Part shown: piece after piece, positions 36,912-45,143 of the stretch
Layout: the number at the start of each line of letters is the position of its first letter
Numbering within the stretch: position 1 is the first letter of the stretch
DNA from: Micromonospora sp. NBC_01796
GTDB lineage: Bacteria; Actinomycetota; Actinomycetes; Mycobacteriales; Micromonosporaceae
Length of the DNA: 64,000 nucleotides
Assembly (NCBI RefSeq): GCF_035917455.1
Contig: NZ_CP109078.1
Location: 6,928,001-6,992,000 of the forward strand
Direction: 5' to 3'
Position numbers and translations under genes: made by a program
Notes under the pieces: model-generated
What the model was told of the DNA's origin: nothing
Database searches by the model: none
Seen by the model: the letters and a program-made list of their open reading frames with translations, nothing else

Positions 36912-37004
36912 CGGTTCCTCCTTCCTCAAGATCGATCGAACCGAACGGCCGCATTTTACGTGTTTCCCTATCAAGGGCGTACACACGATAGACACGGAGG
37001 CAGG
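36912..37004. promoter_or_regulatory. Divergent promoter region of the pterin-like cluster
   Basis: 93 bp between the GTG starts at 36911 (minus) and 37005 (plus), richer in A/T than the flanks, with ribosome binding sites at both ends. It must carry promoters for both operons. I cannot assign -35/-10 pairs with confidence. Confidence 0.5.
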
Positions 37005-37874
37005 GTGCGCACGGTTCAAAGCGGTCCCATAATTGGGCTGATAGTCCAGGTTGTCCTGCTCGCCGGCCTTGCCGGAACAGTCGGCCTCGGTCCCGCCGGC
37101 TGGCTCGCGGGAGTCACGTACGGGGCCGTCATGTGCGTCCTGCTCACCCGGGGCCTACGGGACTCGGGCACGGGCCGGCTGAGTCCGGCCGACCGGGTGA
37201 CCCTGAGCCGGGCGACGCTCGTCGGCGGTGTGACCGCGTTGACGGTCGACTCCTTCGACCGGCCCACCCCGGTGGGGCTGCTGGTCACCCTCACCGCCGT
37301 GGCGCTCGTACTGGACGCGGTGGACGGTCACGTCGCCCGGCGTACCGGCACGACCACCGCGCTCGGGGCGCGGTTCGACATGGAGGTCGACGCCTTCCTC
37401 CTGCTCGTGCTCAGCGTCTACGTGGTGGAACCGGTCGGCGTCTGGGCGCTGGCGATCGGCGGCATGCGTTACGTCTTCGTGGTGGCGATCTGGGTGCTGC
37501 CGTGGATGCGGGGAACCCTGCCACCGCGCTACTGGCGAAAGGTCGTCGCGGCCACCCAGGGCATCGTCCTGGTGCTCGCGGCGGCGGACGTGCTGCCCCG
37601 GCCGCTGACGGTGACCGCGGTGGCGGTGGCGTTGGCCCTGCTCGTCGAGTCGTTCGGCCGCGACGTCGGGTGGCTCTGGCAGCACCGCCCGGCCCGGCTG
37701 GCCCGGCGTCGTCGGCCCGAGCCCTCGGTCCGGGTGGCACCGGCGGCGCGTACGGGGAGCAGACTGCTGGTGAACATGTCTGCGCACGCGGTCGTGGCCC
37801 GGGGGACCGGCCCGGCCGGAATCGTCCGCACGGCGGCGGGTCGGGGCCACCGTTTCCACGACCCGGTGCCGTGA
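37005..37874 (+). CDS. CDP-alcohol phosphatidyltransferase family protein
   Basis: 289 aa, integral membrane. The family signature DxxDGxxAR(x8)GxxxDxxxD is complete in DAVDGHVARRTG...GARFDMEVD near residues 105-130. About six transmembrane segments; the last ~60 residues are a basic, probably cytoplasmic tail. Such enzymes join a CDP-activated lipid or alcohol to a hydroxyl acceptor. Start at GTG 37005 with GGAGG upstream. First gene of the rightward operon. Confidence 0.9.
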   Translation: MRTVQSGPIIGLIVQVVLLAGLAGTVGLGPAGWLAGVTYGAVMCVLLTRGLRDSGTGRLSPADRVTLSRATLVGGVTALTVDSFDRPTPVGLLVTLTAVALVLDAVDGHVARRTGTTTALGARFDMEVDAFLLLVLSVYVVEPVGVWALAIGGMRYVFVVAIWVLPWMRGTLPPRYWRKVVAATQGIVLVLAAADVLPRPLTVTAVAVALALLVESFGRDVGWLWQHRPARLARRRRPEPSVRVAPAARTGSRLLVNMSAHAVVARGTGPAGIVRTAAGRGHRFHDPVP

Positions 37875-38014
37875 CCCGGCCACCACCGTTGTTCGAGCAT
37901 CACCGCACCGCCCGCGACCCCGGCCCGCGGCGACCCCCACCGATCCGGGACGACACTGCCCGCCTGCTGTTCACGCAGTTGCGGGCCGGAGCACACGAGG
38001 AGACGCGGACGTGA
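37871..38014 (+). CDS. Small 47-aa protein coupled on both sides
   Basis: The GTG at 37871 overlaps the upstream stop (GTGA) and its own TGA overlaps the GTG of the HAD gene (GTGA), so the frame fits exactly between two genes with the junction style of the whole cluster. The peptide is polar, rich in Arg and Pro (MTRPPPLFEHHRTARD at its start), with no membrane segment. Function unknown. It may be a real small protein or a device carrying ribosomes to the next gene. Confidence 0.6.
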   Translation: MTRPPPLFEHHRTARDPGPRRPPPIRDDTARLLFTQLRAGAHEETRT

Positions 38015-38679
38015 GTCAGTTCGAGGCGGTCCTGTTCGACGCGGGCGACACCCTGATCCGGCTCTCCGGTAGCGGTGAGAAGCTGCTGCACCGGGCGGCG
38101 GCCAGGCTCGGCGCCGAAGCGCTCGACCCGGACGAGGTGGCATCGGTGTGGCGCCGGGTCCTCGGCCGCAGCAGTACGGCCGAGGAACTGGCCAAGGGTC
38201 GTGACCTGTCGAACGACCGGCACCGCGAGGTGTGGACCGCCCTGTACACCTCGGCCGGCTGCGAGCGGCTCGCTCCCGGGCTGAGCGAGGAGTTGTACGC
38301 ACTCACCGTCAGCGCCGAGTCCTGGGAGGCCTTCCCGGACACCCTGCCCACCCTGAAGGCCCTGCACGACCGGGGCCTGCCGGTCGGCATCGTCAGCGAC
38401 ACCGGTTTCGACCTGCGTCCCGCGATGGACCTGCTGGGTCTGTCGCCCTTCCTGGACACCGTCGTGATGTCGTTCGAGCAGGGCGTCTGCAAACCCGCCG
38501 CCGAGGTGTTCCTCACCGCCTGCGACCGGATGCGGGTACGTCCGGAACGGACCCTGATGGTCGGCGACAACCCGCTGACCGACTCCGGTGCGGTGGCCGC
38601 CGGCATGCACGTGTTCCTGTTGCCGCCGCCGGTCGACACCGGACCACGGGGACTCGGCCACATCCTGTCCCTGATCTGA
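38011..38679 (+). CDS. HAD family hydrolase
   Basis: 222 aa. Motif I is DAGDTL (nucleophile Asp near residue 10), motif II is in GIVSDTGFD, the motif III Lys is in GVCKPAAEVF, and motif IV is GDNPLTD. A helical cap follows motif I. It is probably a phosphatase for a small phosphorylated metabolite. In riboflavin synthesis HAD phosphatases dephosphorylate the pyrimidine made by RibA and RibD, a suggestive match to this cluster. GAGGAG precedes the GTG. Confidence 0.9.
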   Translation: MSQFEAVLFDAGDTLIRLSGSGEKLLHRAAARLGAEALDPDEVASVWRRVLGRSSTAEELAKGRDLSNDRHREVWTALYTSAGCERLAPGLSEELYALTVSAESWEAFPDTLPTLKALHDRGLPVGIVSDTGFDLRPAMDLLGLSPFLDTVVMSFEQGVCKPAAEVFLTACDRMRVRPERTLMVGDNPLTDSGAVAAGMHVFLLPPPVDTGPRGLGHILSLI

Positions 38680-38700
38680 ACGAAGGACGCACCGACCACC

Positions 38701-40467
38701 ATGGACGACCTCTCCACCACGCACGACTCGGCGACGGACAACCGCGCGGAGATCGTGCCGGCCGACGACGCCACCAGCCCCTCGACGAAGGCCGACGCCG
38801 ACGCCGGCCCGCCGGCCGAGGCCACTGTCGCGGCCGACAACACCGTCGCCGTACGCCGAAAGCGCCGGATCCTGGCGGGGGTGACCACGACCCTGGCTGT
38901 CCTGCTCGTGCTGTTCGCCCTCGTCGCACCGAACCAGATCGGTCGGCTCAGCCCGGCGGCGTTCCTGCGCATCCCGCTCGAGGGGCTCGTCGGCGTCGCC
39001 CTCCTGCTCGTCCTGCCCGGTCGCACGAGACGGGTGGTGGCCGCGATCGTCGGGGTGGCCCTCGGGCTGCTCACCATCGTGAAGATCATCGACATGGGTT
39101 TCTTCGAGGTCCTCGACCGGCCGTTCGACCTGGTTCTCGACTGGGTCCTGCTGGACGACGCGCTGTCCTTCCTCACCGACTCGATCGGCCGCTTCGGTGC
39201 GATCGCCGCCGCGATCGGGCTCGCCCTGCTCGTCGTCGCCGTCCTGGTCCTGATGACCCTGTCGGTCCTGCGCCTGACCCGACCCCTGGTACGCCACCGC
39301 ACCACCGCGGCCCGTTCCGTCGCGGCACTCGGGGCGGTCTGGGTCACCTGCGCCGTACTCGGCGCGCAGATCGTTCCGGGGGTGCCGGTCGCCGCCAACA
39401 GTGCGGCCGACCTCGCGTACGACCGTACGCTCCAGGTCCGGGCGGGACTGCGCGACCAGAGCGCCTTCGCCGAGGAGGTCACCGTTGACGCCTTCCGTGA
39501 CACCCCCGGCGACAGGTTGCTCACCGGTCTGCGGGGCAAGGACGTGATCTTCGCCTTCGTCGAGAGCTACGGGCGCGACGCGGTCGAGGACCCGGAGATG
39601 GCACCCCAGGTCGGTGCGCTCCTGGACGCGGGCAACCAGCGGCTGAACGCGGCCGGGTTCGCCTCCCGCAGCGCCTTCCTCACCTCACCGACCGCGGGCG
39701 GCGGTAGCTGGCTGGCCCACGCGACGTTGCTGTCCGGCCTCTGGATCGACAACCAGCAGCGCCACAACAACCTGCTCGCCAGTGACCGGCTGACCCTCAA
39801 CGGCGCCTTCCGCCGGGCCGACTGGCGTACCGTCGCCGTCATGCCGGCCCTGACCCAGCCCTGGCCGGAGGGAAAGTTCTTCGGCAACGACCAGGTGTAC
39901 GGCGTCGACGACCTCGGCTATCACGGGCCGAAGTTCAGCTACGCCCCGGTGCCCGACCAGTTCACCCTGTCGGCCTTCGAACGTTTCGAGCGGGCCAACC
40001 CCGACCACGCGCCGGTGATGGCGGAGATCCCGCTGGTGTCGAGCCACGGTCCGTGGGCGCCGATTCCCCGGATGGTCGGCTGGAACGAACTCGGTGACGG
40101 TTCGGTCTACAACTCGATCGCCAAGGAGGGCGAGTCGCCGGACGACGTCTGGCGGGACCCCTCCCGGGTACGCACCGAGTACCGGCGATCCATCGAATAC
40201 TCGCTGAGCAGCCTCATCTCCTACGTGGAGAACTACGGCGACGACAACCTCGTCCTCGTTTTCCTCGGCGACCACCAGCCCGCCCCGATCGTCACCGGTG
40301 AGAACGCCAGCCGGGACGTGCCGATCACCATCGTCGCCCACGATCCGGCCGTACTGGACCGGGTCTCCGGCTGGGGCTGGCAGGACGGTCTGCGGCCGGG
40401 CCCGCAGGCACCGGTCTGGCGGATGGACGCCTTCCGGGACCGGTTCCTCACCGCCTTCGGCTCCTAG
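38701..40467 (+). CDS. LtaS-like membrane sulfatase
   Basis: 588 aa. A charged cytoplasmic N-terminus of ~50 residues, then about five transmembrane helices to residue ~235, then a sulfatase/phosphoethanolamine-transferase-type domain outside. FVESYGRD near residues 285-292 fits the metal/nucleophile region, where the usual nucleophile Thr is uncertain, and VFLGDHQP near 520-527 holds metal ligands. Members transfer phosphoglycerol or phosphoethanolamine groups, or hydrolyse sulfate. Last gene of the rightward operon. Confidence 0.85.
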   Translation: MDDLSTTHDSATDNRAEIVPADDATSPSTKADADAGPPAEATVAADNTVAVRRKRRILAGVTTTLAVLLVLFALVAPNQIGRLSPAAFLRIPLEGLVGVALLLVLPGRTRRVVAAIVGVALGLLTIVKIIDMGFFEVLDRPFDLVLDWVLLDDALSFLTDSIGRFGAIAAAIGLALLVVAVLVLMTLSVLRLTRPLVRHRTTAARSVAALGAVWVTCAVLGAQIVPGVPVAANSAADLAYDRTLQVRAGLRDQSAFAEEVTVDAFRDTPGDRLLTGLRGKDVIFAFVESYGRDAVEDPEMAPQVGALLDAGNQRLNAAGFASRSAFLTSPTAGGGSWLAHATLLSGLWIDNQQRHNNLLASDRLTLNGAFRRADWRTVAVMPALTQPWPEGKFFGNDQVYGVDDLGYHGPKFSYAPVPDQFTLSAFERFERANPDHAPVMAEIPLVSSHGPWAPIPRMVGWNELGDGSVYNSIAKEGESPDDVWRDPSRVRTEYRRSIEYSLSSLISYVENYGDDNLVLVFLGDHQPAPIVTGENASRDVPITIVAHDPAVLDRVSGWGWQDGLRPGPQAPVWRMDAFRDRFLTAFGS

Positions 40468-40562
40468 TTTTCCGACTGCGTGATCGTGCAACCGTCCGGA
40501 CACGTCTTCTCCCAGCCGCGACAAGATGATTTGATCTCCTGAGCCGAAGCCGGAGACCGCCC

Positions 40563-41369
40563 ATGCCCAAGGTGCCACTGCAGGACGGAACCGCCATCGA
40601 GGTGGCGATCCATGGCTCGGGTCCGGCCGTCCTGCTGCCGGTCGGCCCGCAACCGTCGGCGGAGACACCGGACGGGCGTACCGACCCGGCCGAGGGCAAT
40701 CCGCTGGTCGAGGGTCTTCGCGACGAATTCCGGGTGGTCGTGTTCGACTACGAGGGCCACCTCGGGCGGCACCCGAGGCCGGACACCCTGACTCCCGGCA
40801 ACATCACCGCCGACCTGCTCGCCATCGCCAACGCGGCGCGGGCCGACCGGTTCGCCTACTACGGGTACTCCTGGCTGGGCATGAGCGGGTTACAGCTCGC
40901 GATCCGTACCCGCCGCCTCTCGGCGCTGGTCATCGGCGGCTTCCCGCCGATCGACGGCCCGTACGCGCAGGCGCTGCGGGCCACCGAGCGGGCGTACGAG
41001 GCGACGGTCTCGGGGGAGCCCGAGGAGGGGACGGGTGAGCCGCGGGCCCGGCAGTTCGTCACGCTGTACGAGTCGTTGCAGGGATTCGACGACCGGGCGA
41101 TCCAGGCCCAGGTCACCTGCCCCCGGCTCTGCTTCGTCGGCGCCACCGACGAGGTCCCGTACGGCCAGCGCGCCGGTGTGCCGCTGGACGTCGGCGCCGT
41201 GGTGCGGAGCCGGCGGTCGGAGCTGGAGGCGTTCGGCTGGGACGTGCGGATCCTGGACGGGCTGGACCCGACCGAGGCCGCGCAGCCAGCACATGTGCTG
41301 CGCTTGTTGCGCCCCTGGCTCACCGCCGCGCTGGCCGACGACTCTTCGCCGCCGGCCAACGATCGGTAG
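40563..41369 (+). CDS. Alpha/beta hydrolase
   Basis: 268 aa. The elbow YGYSWLG places the nucleophile Ser near residue 102. The acid is probably in FVGATDEV. No clear catalytic His is visible in the usual HP/GH context near the C-terminus (DPTEAAQPAHVLRLL contains one His), so activity is uncertain. No signal peptide. Preceded by GGAG and separated by 95 bp from the sulfatase gene. Confidence 0.82.
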   Translation: MPKVPLQDGTAIEVAIHGSGPAVLLPVGPQPSAETPDGRTDPAEGNPLVEGLRDEFRVVVFDYEGHLGRHPRPDTLTPGNITADLLAIANAARADRFAYYGYSWLGMSGLQLAIRTRRLSALVIGGFPPIDGPYAQALRATERAYEATVSGEPEEGTGEPRARQFVTLYESLQGFDDRAIQAQVTCPRLCFVGATDEVPYGQRAGVPLDVGAVVRSRRSELEAFGWDVRILDGLDPTEAAQPAHVLRLLRPWLTAALADDSSPPANDR

Positions 41370-41397
41370 GTGCCCGGTTACTCGGACCGGGTGTTGG

Positions 41398-42837
41398 TCA
41401 CTCCAGGTGGAACGTGGCGGTCGCCTGGTTCGCCGCCCCGCTCACCGCTTCCAGGTAGAGCAGTCCGGCGCGGTGACGGACGTACCGGCCCGGGGCGTTC
41501 TGCGACTCCAGCGAGACTCCGGCGCTGCTGGCCAGGCCCGGCCGGCGCAGGAAACTGGCGTCGGCCCGGAACTGCGCCGAGCCGTCGTCGCGTTCGACGT
41601 AGACCTCGTAGTTGCGGTGCCGAAGGTAGTAACCGGGGAAGTTGGTGGACTCCAGCGACACCGATCCGGAGCCGGCCAGGCCGGTGACGAACCGGTACTG
41701 CGAGTCGGCCAGGTTCGTCACGTTGGCCTCGACCCGTCCCCGGTAGTCGTAGTGCCGGATGTAGCTGCCGGTGAGGTCGTGCGAACGCAGCCGTACGGGT
41801 GACGCGCCGTCCGGCACCGGAATGCCGAAGTTGGGTGTGCCGTCGGCGTTCCAGTACAGCTTCTGGATCCTGGTACGCCGGTTCGGATCGTTGAGTGGAT
41901 CACCGGTGATGTCCCGGTAGTTGCGGTCGTGGTAGACGAGGATGTCGCTCTGCCCGTCGTCGGACACCGTGAACGAGTTGTGCCCCGGCCCGTACTGGCC
42001 GGTGGCGGTGTTGGTGGTGAACACGGGTGTCGGGCTCTTGGTCCAGGACGAGGCGTCCAGCAGGTTCGCCGTGGCGGAGGCGGTCAGCAGGCCGAGGCAG
42101 TAGTTGGCGTCCGTCGCACTCGCCGAGTACGTGAGGAAGACCCGTCCGTTGCGCTGGATCACCGCCGGTCCCTCGGCGACCCGGTAGCCGCGGGTCTCCC
42201 AGTCGTAGGACGGCACCGTCAACCGGGTCACCGTGCCGGTGATCGTCCACGGGTTGGTGCCCATCCGGGCGAGGTAGAGGTTCGAGTTGGTCGACACCCC
42301 CGGCTCCTGCTGCGCCCAGGTCAGGTAGCGCACCCCGTTCACCACGAAGGTCGAGGCGTCCAGGGCGAACGTGTCCCACGGGGTGGTGATCCGTCCGCGT
42401 TCGGTCCAGCCGCCGGTGAGCGGGTTGGCGCCGGTGCTCTCCAGGACGTACATCCGGATCCGCCAGATGTCGTCGGTGCGCCCGGCGGCGAAGTAGACGT
42501 ACCACCTGTTGTTGATGAAGTGGATCTCGGGAGCCCAGATGTGAGCGCCCATCTCCCCGCTGGTGTGTCGACGCCAGATGGTCGTCTCCGGGGCGGTGGA
42601 GAGCCCCTGCAACGTGGTCGCGCGGCGCAGCACGATCCGGTCGTACTCGGGGACGGTGGCGGTGAGGTAGTAGTAACCGTCGCTGTGTTTGAAGATGTGC
42701 GGATCGGCGCGCTGGTTGACCAGGGGATTGCTGTGGTTCACCGGTGGTGCCGCGTTTGCCGGCGGCGCCGGCGACAGCCCGACCAGTACGGCGAGCGCCG
42801 TCGCCGCCGCGACCAGCGTCCTCCTGCGCATCGACAT
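41398..42837 (-). CDS. Secreted GH43 exo-alpha-L-arabinofuranosidase with CBM42
   Basis: 479 aa from ATG 42837 (GGAAGG upstream). The signal peptide ends near ...PANA (residue 29). A five-bladed GH43 domain follows, with general base Asp in RADPHIFK, Asp in FALDASTF and acid Glu in VAEGPAVI. The C-terminal ~140 residues (VRLRSHDLTGSYIRHYDYRG onward) form an AbfB/CBM42 beta-trefoil that binds arabinose side chains. The layout matches Streptomyces exo-1,5-alpha-L-arabinofuranosidases. It likely debranches arabinan/arabinoxylan. An AraR-like operator overlaps its promoter. Confidence 0.92.
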   Translation of the reverse strand: MSMRRRTLVAAATALAVLVGLSPAPPANAAPPVNHSNPLVNQRADPHIFKHSDGYYYLTATVPEYDRIVLRRATTLQGLSTAPETTIWRRHTSGEMGAHIWAPEIHFINNRWYVYFAAGRTDDIWRIRMYVLESTGANPLTGGWTERGRITTPWDTFALDASTFVVNGVRYLTWAQQEPGVSTNSNLYLARMGTNPWTITGTVTRLTVPSYDWETRGYRVAEGPAVIQRNGRVFLTYSASATDANYCLGLLTASATANLLDASSWTKSPTPVFTTNTATGQYGPGHNSFTVSDDGQSDILVYHDRNYRDITGDPLNDPNRRTRIQKLYWNADGTPNFGIPVPDGASPVRLRSHDLTGSYIRHYDYRGRVEANVTNLADSQYRFVTGLAGSGSVSLESTNFPGYYLRHRNYEVYVERDDGSAQFRADASFLRRPGLASSAGVSLESQNAPGRYVRHRAGLLYLEAVSGAANQATATFHLE

Positions 42838-42897
42838 CGTGGACAACCTTCCCTGGGGCGGATCGACATTGACAGTCGTCGAATCGTTTCAAGGCCA

Positions 42898-42926
42898 GTG
42901 TTATCGCTAACAGGTTGGCGGGTCAA
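42898..42926 (-). promoter_or_regulatory. Arabinanase promoter with GTTAGCGATAAC-type operator
   Basis: On the minus strand TTGACC (42926-42921), 17-nt spacer, TAACAC (42903-42898). The palindrome TGTTAGCGATAACA (42912-42899) overlaps the -10. This is the half-site pattern of LacI-family arabinose regulators, different from the xylan operator in the same locus. Its regulator is not in the window. Confidence 0.6.
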
Positions 42927-42981
42927 GACGCACATCGATGCCTTGACAGTCGGCAACGACTCGGTCGGCGGCGGCTGTGAC

Positions 42982-43092
42982 ATGAACCGCTCCACCCGTG
43001 CCCAGCGGTTCACCTGGAACGCCGACGTAACACCCAACTTCGGCGTTCCGGCGAGGCTCGGCACCCCGCTCGCCGTACCCTCCGGCGAGTAG
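42982..43092 (+). pseudogene. C-terminal remnant of a GH43 gene
   Basis: The frame reads NRSTRAQRFTWNADVTPNFG then VPARLGTPLAVPSGE and stops. This matches the end of GH43 arabinofuranosidase-type domains; the neighbouring GH43 has RTRIQKLYWNADGTPNFG at the equivalent place. Only about 110 bp remain and the catalytic part is gone. It points to loss of a second arabinanase gene on the opposite strand from the intact one. Confidence 0.6.
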
Positions 43093-43179
43093 CCCGTACC
43101 GCAGCGCCGGCGTCGTCCGGAAGTCGGAGGCGGTCGAGGCCGCGACCGGCTTCCGGGCGAGCGCCGTACGAGCGGTGGC

Positions 43180-44193
43180 TCAGCCGCGCGGAGGTGCGGT
43201 GCTGTCCCGGACGACCAGCTCGGTGGCGAGTTCGACCCGAGGGCTCTCGATCTTCTCGCGCTGGGCGAGGCGCAACACCGTACGGGCGGCGAGCATGCCC
43301 ATCTCCGCCAGGGGCTGACGCACGGTGGTCAGCGGGGGCGAGCACCAACGTACTTCGGGCAGGTCGTCGAAGCCGACCACGCTGACGTCGTCGGCGACCC
43401 GCAGGCCCCGGCGGCGGATGGCCTCGTACACCCCGAGGGCCATCTGGTCGCTGGAGGCGAAGATCGCGGTGGGCGGGTCGGGCAGTTCCAGCAGCAGGCT
43501 GCCGCCGGTGTAGCCGGCCTCGTGGTAGAAGTTGCCGGGTCGGATGAGCTTGCCGTCGACGGGCAGCCCGGCGGCCTCCATCGCGGTCCGGTAGCCGTCG
43601 AGCCGGGTGCGGCTGCACAGCAGTTGCGGGGGTCCGGCGATGAACCCGATCCGGCGGTGGCCGAGGCCGATCAGGTACTCGGTCGCCCGCAGACTGCCGG
43701 TCCAGTTGGCCGCGCCGATCGTGGGCGCCCCCTGGGTGGGTACGCCCCCAGGGTCGACGATGACCACGGGGATGTTGAGCCGACGCAGTTCGGCCTGCAG
43801 CGGCGGCTCCAGGGCGGAGGTCACGAAGATGACCCCCTCGGTGGTACGGGCGCGCATGTTGTCGAGCCACTGCTTGGCCGACGACGTCTTGCGGTGGATC
43901 GCCGAGACGACGGTCCCCACGTCGGCGGCGTGCGCGACATCCTCCACCCCACGGATGATCTCGACCGCCCAGGGACTGTCGAGATCGTTGAAGACCAGGT
44001 CGATCAGACCGGCGGTGCTCCGTACGGCGGTGGGCCTGCGCTGGTAACCGTGGCGGTTGAGGACCTGCTCGACGCGTTCGCGCGTTTCCGCCGAGACGTC
44101 GGAGCGGCCGTTGATGACCCGCGAAACCGTCGGTACGGAGACGCCGACCTCGCGGGCGATGGCCGCGATGGTGACCTTGCGGTTGTCGCCCAC
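43180..44193 (-). CDS. LacI family regulator, likely xylan/xylobiose repressor
   Basis: 337 aa. The helix-turn-helix [23 protein letters not shown] is at residues 8-30 with a hinge following, then a periplasmic-binding-protein-like effector domain. It lies just downstream of the sugar importer operon on the same strand, with an intervening hairpin. The repeated CCGAAA-N-TTTCGG palindrome at the importer, the GH43 xylosidase and both xylanases is the natural candidate operator. The inducer is probably xylobiose or a related oligosaccharide. Target assignment is inferred. Confidence 0.9.
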   Translation of the reverse strand: MGDNRKVTIAAIAREVGVSVPTVSRVINGRSDVSAETRERVEQVLNRHGYQRRPTAVRSTAGLIDLVFNDLDSPWAVEIIRGVEDVAHAADVGTVVSAIHRKTSSAKQWLDNMRARTTEGVIFVTSALEPPLQAELRRLNIPVVIVDPGGVPTQGAPTIGAANWTGSLRATEYLIGLGHRRIGFIAGPPQLLCSRTRLDGYRTAMEAAGLPVDGKLIRPGNFYHEAGYTGGSLLLELPDPPTAIFASSDQMALGVYEAIRRRGLRVADDVSVVGFDDLPEVRWCSPPLTTVRQPLAEMGMLAARTVLRLAQREKIESPRVELATELVVRDSTAPPRG

Positions 44194-44265
44194 GCCAGGT
44201 TGCTCCTTCTCTGTTGCGCCATCGGATGGATCTCGGGGTCACGGGCTCGGTGCCGGCGCGGTACG

Positions 44266-44295
44266 GGCCGGGCCCGCAACGGGGCGGGCCCGGCC
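44266..44295 (-). terminator. Terminator hairpin after the sugar importer operon
   Basis: GGCCGGGCCCGC (44266-44277) pairs perfectly with GCGGGCCCGGCC (44284-44295), 6-nt loop. Just after the stop of the last permease gene and before the LacI gene, so the two are probably separate transcripts. Confidence 0.65.
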
Positions 44296-44297
44296 GT

Positions 44298-45143
44298 TCA
44301 GCCTTTCACGCTGCCGGCGAGCCCACCGATGAGCTGACGTTCGGCGACCGCGTAGAAGGCCAGGGCGGGAACCATGGAGAGCACGACGTAGGCCAGGACG
44401 CGGGCGGTGTCGTCGGCGTACTGGCCCTGGAAGGCCTGCACCCCGACCGGGAGGGTCCACCAGCTCTGGTCGGTGAAGACGACCAGCGGCAGCATGAAGT
44501 TGTTCCAGCTCGCGACGATCGCGAGCACGGAGACGGTGGCCAGGGCGGGCCTGGCCATGGGCAGCAGGATCCGCCAGAAGAAGGCGAACGGCCCGCATCC
44601 GTCCAGCGTGGCCGCCTCCTCCACCTCGCCGGGAATGGTACGGAAGAACGACCGCAGGATGATGATCGTGACGGGTAGCCCGAACGCGGCCTGGGGCAGG
44701 ATGACCCCCAGCGGGTTGTCCAGCAGACCCATGCTGCGCAGCAGGATGAACAGCGGCAGGATCGCCACCGTGAACGGGAACATCAGCCCGACGGCGAACA
44801 GGGTGAACAGGAACTCCCTGCCCCGGAAGGTGAACCGGGCGAACACGAACGCCGCCATCGCCGAGGCGCCGACCACGATCAGTACGGTGGCCAGGGCGAT
44901 CAGGGTGCTGTTGCCGAGCTGCCGCCAGAACACCCCGGAGGCGAGGATGGCGGTGTAGTTGCCCGGCACCCACGGGTGCGGCAGCCCGAGCGGGTTGGTG
45001 GAGAGCTGACCGTTGTCCTTGAACCCGCCGAGCACCCCGAACGCGATCGGTACGACGATGGACGCCCCGATGACTATCGACACGACGTGCAGGGTCAACC
45101 GGCGCACGCGGGCGGAGGTGCTGGCCTGCTGGCTCGTGGTCAT
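44298..45143 (-). CDS. Carbohydrate ABC transporter permease (MalG type)
   Basis: 281 aa, six transmembrane segments. The EAA loop is EVEEAATLDGCGPFAFFWRI near residues 182-201. Its ATG overlaps the stop of the first permease by 4 nt. Second inner-membrane subunit of the importer. No ATPase gene is nearby; actinobacterial importers of this class share the MsiK ATPase encoded elsewhere. Confidence 0.93.
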   Translation of the reverse strand: MTTSQQASTSARVRRLTLHVVSIVIGASIVVPIAFGVLGGFKDNGQLSTNPLGLPHPWVPGNYTAILASGVFWRQLGNSTLIALATVLIVVGASAMAAFVFARFTFRGREFLFTLFAVGLMFPFTVAILPLFILLRSMGLLDNPLGVILPQAAFGLPVTIIILRSFFRTIPGEVEEAATLDGCGPFAFFWRILLPMARPALATVSVLAIVASWNNFMLPLVVFTDQSWWTLPVGVQAFQGQYADDTARVLAYVVLSMVPALAFYAVAERQLIGGLAGSVKG

